Below, piece after piece: positions 5,998 to 8,586 of a stretch of 8,586 nt of DNA. A program made the translations under genes and the position numbers. The notes under the pieces were generated by a model. That model saw nothing but the letters and a program-made list of their open reading frames with translations. It ran no database searches and had not been told where the DNA came from. The DNA comes from an uncultured Clostridia bacterium (GTDB lineage Bacteria; Bacillota; Clostridia; Oscillospirales; Oscillospiraceae), in NCBI GenBank assembly GCA_946187475.1, contig CAMHRJ010000080.1, forward strand, positions 1 to 8,586, given 5' to 3'. Within the stretch, counting starts at the first letter, position 1, and each line of letters begins with the position of its first letter.

Positions 5998-6026
5998 ATT
6001 GTAACATATTCAGTATTTTCTGTCAA
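5998..6026 (-). promoter_or_regulatory. Strong sigma-A promoter of the 95-aa gene
   Basis: Minus-strand -35 is a perfect TTGACA (complement of 6021-6026) and -10 is TACAAT (complement of 5998-6003), with a 17-bp spacer. A TG one base upstream of the -10 makes it extended. It is the best-scoring promoter by eye in the window. The flanking 5980-6090 stretch is AT-rich and non-coding. Confidence 0.85.
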
Positions 6027-6090
6027 CCTTTGTTTCTATTGGAATTATGGTTAACTTCAACAAAAATTTTAAACTTTTTGAAAACGATGG

Positions 6091-6135
6091 AAAAAACCGG
6101 CAAAAGAAGTGGAAAGTGTCCGCTTCTCTTGCCGG
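6091..6135 (-). terminator. Intrinsic terminator of the class A PBP gene
   Basis: On the minus strand CCGGCAAGAGAAG (6123-6135) pairs with CTTCTTTTGCCGG (6097-6109), 13 bp with one G-U. It can extend inside by three more pairs. It is followed immediately by six T (complement of 6091-6096). It starts 10 bases past the PBP stop codon at 6145-6147. Confidence 0.93.
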
Positions 6136-6144
6136 ATTTCAGGT

Positions 6145-8091
6145 TTACCAGTTGACCGCGAACAGGAATGCATCCTCATCGGGCGGATTCTCCGCCGGTT
6201 CATCCACAGGTTCGGGTTCGGGCGTCGGTTTCGGCGTCGCGGTGGGCTTGGGCGTAGCCGTGGGCTTCGGCGTGGCCGAGGCCTTGGCCTTGGGCGAAGC
6301 CGAAGGCGAGGCATCAGGCGTCTCGGTGGGTTTGGGCGTGGCAGGCGTCAGATCGCCGAAGATGCCGGTGGGATTGCCGACCTCGGGCGTCGGGAACGCC
6401 TTATAGGCCAGGTCGCGGTGGATGTCCGCCATGACCAGACGGAATATCTGGGCTGCGGGGTTGCCGCTGTAGCTCATTTTTTCCGGGGTATCATAGCCGG
6501 TCCAGACGGCGGCCACATAGTAGGGCGTGAAGCCCACGAACCAGCGGTCGCAGTCGTTGCTGGTGGTACCGGTCTTGCCGCCCACGGGCATGTTGCTCAG
6601 ACGGGCCTCGGTGCCGGTACCGGCGTTGACGGCGTTGAAGAGCATATCCTCCATGTTCCAGGCCACATTCTGCTTGAAGGCCTGGATCGTGCGGGCGGGA
6701 TTCTCCAGCACCACGTTGCCGGCGGAGTCGGTGACGTAGTTGAAGGTGCGGGAGTAGGTGAACACACCGTCATTGACGAATGCACTGTAGGCCTGGGCCA
6801 TCTCGCGGACCGTGATGCCGTTGGTCAGCTGACCCAGGGCCAGCGGCGCGTAGTCGCAGTCGAAGTCATCCAGACTGGTGACGCCCAGCTTCTCCTTCAG
6901 GAACTGGAAGGAGACGGCGGGAGTCAGCTTATCGAGAATCTGGGCGGAGACCGTGTTCAGCGAGCGCTGCAGGGCGGTGCGGATGGTGATGACGCCATAG
7001 TTGCCGCCGCCGGAGTTCTTCGGATACCAGCCGGTACCGGAGAGCTTGATGCTGGCAGAGTCGTTGACCCGGGTGTTCTGGGTGATGAGACCCAGCTCCA
7101 TGGCGGGACCATAGACCGCGATGGGCTTGATGGAAGATCCGGGCGGGCGCTGGGACTGGGTGGCCCGGTTCGTGCCGAAGTTGATGTCCTTGCTGCCGGT
7201 GCCGCCGGCCATGGCCTGAATCTCGCCGGTGTAGGGGTCGAGGATCACGATGGCAGACTGGCACTGCTTGCCGGAGGCAGAGTTGTGCAGCGGCAGCTTG
7301 GAATAATCGGTGTAGTAGGAATCCACGATGTTCTGGATTCTGGGATTAAAGCAGGAATAGACCTGATAGCCGCCGGAGTAGAGCATGGTCTTGGCGGTGT
7401 CGCGGCTGATGCTGCGGTCCTCCATGAGACGCTGGATCACGTCCTCGATGACGGCCTCGGCATAGTAGCTGTAGATGGTCTGTCCCTCATCCTCGGTCTC
7501 GGTGTGGACGAAGACCGGCTCATCCGCCACGGCCTGATCATGCTCGGCCTTGGTGATGTAGTCCAGCTCGTACATCTTGTCGAGGATGTAGATGCGGCGC
7601 TTGTTGTTGTTCTCCGAGCTGATGAAGGGGTCATAGCGGGAGGGGTTATTGGTGATGCCCACGATGCTGGCGCACTCCGAGAGCGTCAGCTCCGAGGGCG
7701 TCTTGCCGAAGTAGGTCTCGGCCGCGGTATAAACGCCGTAGGAGCCCTCCCCGAAGTAGATGACGTTCAGATACCACTCCATGATCTCTTCCTTGCTGTA
7801 GCGCTTTTCGAGATCCAGAGCCTGGAAGATCTCCAGGAGCTTGCGCTGGACGGTGATGTCATCCTGGTGGGTCAGGTTTTTGATCAGCTGCTGGGTGATG
7901 GTGGAGCCGCCGAAGTCGTTGCGCATGCCCAGGAACATGTTCACGAAGGCGCCGGTGGTGCGATACCAGTCCACGCCCTTGTGGTTGTAAAAACGCTGGT
8001 CCTCAATACTGACCGCCGCGTGCTGCAGATTCAGCGGGAGGTCCGCGTAATCCACCCAGACACGCTTCTCCAGCTCGTCAGAGAGACGGTG
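6145..8091 (-). CDS. Catalytic part of the class A PBP (glycosyltransferase 51 + transpeptidase)
   Basis: An open frame of about 648 residues; numbering below follows an upstream in-frame ATG at 8157, which is not a credible start. The glycosyltransferase 51 motifs are intact: EDQRFYNHKG (52-61, catalytic Glu52), GGSTITQQLIKN (83-94), RKLLEIFQALDLEKRY (105-120), EEIMEWYLN (123-131) and the later ECASIVGITNNPSRYDP (161-177). The transpeptidase triad is intact: GSSIK (340-344, nucleophile Ser341), SLN (399-401) and KTGTT (528-532). The tail (about 602-670) is Pro/Thr/Lys/Glu-rich with a repeated TPKPTA unit (about 6220-6276), a likely flexible wall-spanning segment. On its own this part has no signal or membrane anchor and would stay in the cytoplasm, so it should be useless unless joined to the 8031-8294 frame. 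Confidence 0.9.
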   Translation of the reverse strand, partial: HRLSDELEKRVWVDYADLPLNLQHAAVSIEDQRFYNHKGVDWYRTTGAFVNMFLGMRNDFGGSTITQQLIKNLTHQDDITVQRKLLEIFQALDLEKRYSKEEIMEWYLNVIYFGEGSYGVYTAAETYFGKTPSELTLSECASIVGITNNPSRYDPFISSENNNKRRIYILDKMYELDYITKAEHDQAVADEPVFVHTETEDEGQTIYSYYAEAVIEDVIQRLMEDRSISRDTAKTMLYSGGYQVYSCFNPRIQNIVDSYYTDYSKLPLHNSASGKQCQSAIVILDPYTGEIQAMAGGTGSKDINFGTNRATQSQRPPGSSIKPIAVYGPAMELGLITQNTRVNDSASIKLSGTGWYPKNSGGGNYGVITIRTALQRSLNTVSAQILDKLTPAVSFQFLKEKLGVTSLDDFDCDYAPLALGQLTNGITVREMAQAYSAFVNDGVFTYSRTFNYVTDSAGNVVLENPARTIQAFKQNVAWNMEDMLFNAVNAGTGTEARLSNMPVGGKTGTTSNDCDRWFVGFTPYYVAAVWTGYDTPEKMSYSGNPAAQIFRLVMADIHRDLAYKAFPTPEVGNPTGIFGDLTPATPKPTETPDASPSASPKAKASATPKPTATPKPTATPKPTPEPEPVDEPAENPPDEDAFLFAVNW

Positions 8092-8294
8092 AAGTCCTCC
8101 AGCTCGACGTCCAGCTGCGTGGAGAGGCAGGTTTTCACATAGTACGCAAAGATGCACAGAAACAGCAGCGCCGTCACGATCAGAATCAGGAAGATCGTGC
8201 CGATCACACGAAAAATGGAACCGGTTACGCCAACTGCGGCGGTGGCGGTGCCGTCGGCTGCCGCGCGGGTCCGGCTTTTCTTCTTGGATGCCAT
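8031..8294 (-). CDS. N-terminal anchor fragment of the class A PBP, ends early at a frame break
   Basis: Genuine gene start: ATG at 8292-8294 with GGAGGTGA (8305-8312) upstream. Residues 1-27 are a basic, Ala/Thr-rich cytoplasmic tail (MASKKKSRTR...). About 29-51 form one transmembrane helix (FRVIGTIFLILIV...). Residues 52-74 (YVKTCLSTQLDVELEDFTVSLTS, read in two pieces) match the extracellular run-in of clostridial class A PBPs. After residue 74 the frame drifts into unrelated sequence and stops at 8031, giving 87 residues. The authentic coding content therefore ends near 8073-8085. Confidence 0.85.
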   Translation of the reverse strand: MASKKKSRTRAAADGTATAAVGVTGSIFRVIGTIFLILIVTALLFLCIFAYYVKTCLSTQLDVELEDFTVSLTSWRSVSGWITRTSR

Positions 8295-8332
8295 GTGCGT
8301 CGATTCACCTCCAAATCAGGGGTTGTCAGAGT

Positions 8333-8338
8333 ATTATA
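8333..8338 (-). promoter_or_regulatory. Extended -10 promoter of the class A PBP gene
   Basis: A perfect TATAAT (complement of 8333-8338) is preceded by TGC, giving an extended -10 element. No good -35 lies at 16-18 bp: TGTTCA at 8356-8361 matches three of six. A TTGACA (complement of 8347-8352) is only 8 bp away, too close to be its -35. The start codon is about 39 bases downstream of the -10. The -10 is flanked by an imperfect inverted repeat (8321-8328 and 8347-8354). Confidence 0.65.
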
Positions 8339-8409
8339 GCACAGAATGTCAACCGTGAACAGCGAAAATTAAAAAGTTGGTTAAAAATTAAGAAATTTGT
8401 GCAGGATAA

Positions 8410-8434
8410 ATAAAAACAACCCGAAAATTCCGGG
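8410..8434 (-). terminator. Terminator-like hairpin on the minus strand upstream of the last gene
   Basis: On the minus strand CCCGGA pairs with TTCGGG (within 8420-8434; 6 bp, loop of 3, one G-U) and is followed by TTGTTTTTATTTA. It is a short but plausible intrinsic terminator reading leftwards. No minus-strand gene is visible to its right in the window. It could block antisense transcripts from running into the PBP promoter, or be chance in AT-rich DNA. Confidence 0.35.
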
Positions 8435-8457
8435 ATGGAAGAACAGGAGGCAGTATC

Positions 8458-8586
8458 ATGAGAGGCCTGTGGCTGAAAATCGCGGGCACAGCAGCACTGA
8501 CGATTTGCGCGGTTCTGGCGGCCGTACACACGGCGGGCACCTTCCCCGGCCAGGAGCAGACCGAGCCCCAAAGCTACGATGGGGCC
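8458..8586 (+). CDS. Start of an exported or membrane-anchored protein, cut by the window edge
   Basis: Only 43 residues are present: MRGLWLKIAG, a hydrophobic segment (about 8-24), then TAGTFPGQEQTEPQSYDGA and the window end. AGGAGG (8445-8450) sits seven bases before the ATG, so the start is well supported even though the frame is short. Basic residues, a hydrophobic core and then a polar Gln/Glu/Pro-rich stretch fit a signal peptide or signal anchor with an extracytoplasmic linker. No domain is reached, so no function can be given. It is divergent from the PBP gene; the intervening 160 bases are AT-rich, but I cannot pick a confident plus-strand promoter in them. Confidence 0.8.
   Translation, partial: MRGLWLKIAGTAALTICAVLAAVHTAGTFPGQEQTEPQSYDGA

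Larger units (their letters stand above)
6145..8294 (-). pseudogene. Class A penicillin-binding protein gene (PBP1A type), frame broken near its 5' end
   Basis: A bifunctional peptidoglycan synthase: a glycosyltransferase that polymerises lipid II and a transpeptidase that cross-links it, on the outer face of the membrane. The start codon, ribosome binding site and membrane anchor are in one frame (8294 down to about 8075). The whole catalytic part is in another frame (from about 8085 to the stop at 6145). Both frames read family-like across CTCTCTGACGAGC (8073-8085). The anchor frame gives VSLTS, the usual end of the N-terminal segment; the other gives LSDELEKRVWV, the usual run-in to the transferase. 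The stretch that normally separates them in clostridial homologues, by my memory about 20 residues, is absent. This is what deletion between two copies of a short direct repeat would leave, and the length must be 3n+1. It may be a real lesion or an assembly/sequencing collapse; the downstream frame is fully preserved. As written, no complete enzyme is made without frameshifting. Confidence 0.8.

Noticed and set aside
6208..6342. Tandem repeat as a mobile or CRISPR-like element
   Set aside because: It is the coding DNA for the Pro/Thr/Lys-rich PBP tail (TPKPTA units), normal low-complexity sequence for this protein class.
8065..8100. Programmed -1 ribosomal frameshift joining the two PBP frames
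   Set aside because: The offset would allow it, but there is no X-XXY-YYZ slippery heptamer or obvious downstream pseudoknot. The product would also lack the usual linker segment. A deletion or artefact explains it better.
6109..8142. Long plus-strand open frame opposite the PBP gene
   Set aside because: Shadow frame. The minus strand carries unmistakable transferase and transpeptidase motifs.

Overview
This is an 8.6 kb window of GC-rich bacterial DNA. It fits a Gram-positive Clostridia chromosome, most likely Oscillospiraceae-like. The reasons are protein style (a single-Glu/Lys-signature glucose-6-phosphate isomerase, an SH3b-NlpC/P60 cell-wall hydrolase, a clostridial class A PBP), AGGAGG-type ribosome binding sites, sigma-A promoters and many intrinsic terminators. 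The taxon is inferred from protein resemblance only. I see no phage, IS, CRISPR, tRNA or rRNA.

Left block (1-2950, all minus strand, so read right to left): a DUF1232/YkvA-type small protein (2521-2931), an O6-alkylguanine-DNA alkyltransferase (ogt, 1969-2448), glucose-6-phosphate isomerase (pgi, 587-1870) and a small P-loop protein of unknown role (66-479), closed by a hairpin at 14-46. YkvA and pgi each have their own promoter. A perfect hairpin lies between ykvA and ogt. An elaborate 57-nt hairpin lies between pgi and the P-loop gene, touching the Shine-Dalgarno of the latter.

Middle (2950-3930): a divergent promoter region (2932-3113) serves YkvA leftwards and a membrane-anchored alpha/beta hydrolase (3114-3875, GTG start) rightwards. 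The hydrolase converges on the next block at a strong bidirectional terminator (3880-3916).

Right block (3930-8294, minus strand): a class A penicillin-binding protein (6145-8294) with its own promoter and a textbook terminator; a 95-aa conserved-looking hypothetical protein with a TTG start and a near-perfect sigma-A promoter; and a secreted peptidoglycan hydrolase with five SH3b repeats and an NlpC/P60 domain. The block pairs a peptidoglycan synthase with a peptidoglycan hydrolase, both acting outside the membrane. A plus-strand gene starts at 8458 and runs off the edge.

The main anomaly is in the PBP gene. Its membrane-anchor part and its catalytic part are in different frames, and the junction looks like a small deletion between short direct repeats. 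It is either a real inactivating deletion or an assembly/sequencing artefact. Otherwise the window is ordinary housekeeping and cell-envelope DNA; I found no convincing new multi-gene system. The most interesting non-coding items are two structured leaders (498-554 and about 5540-5640). No stretch longer than 300 bases lacks a gene.
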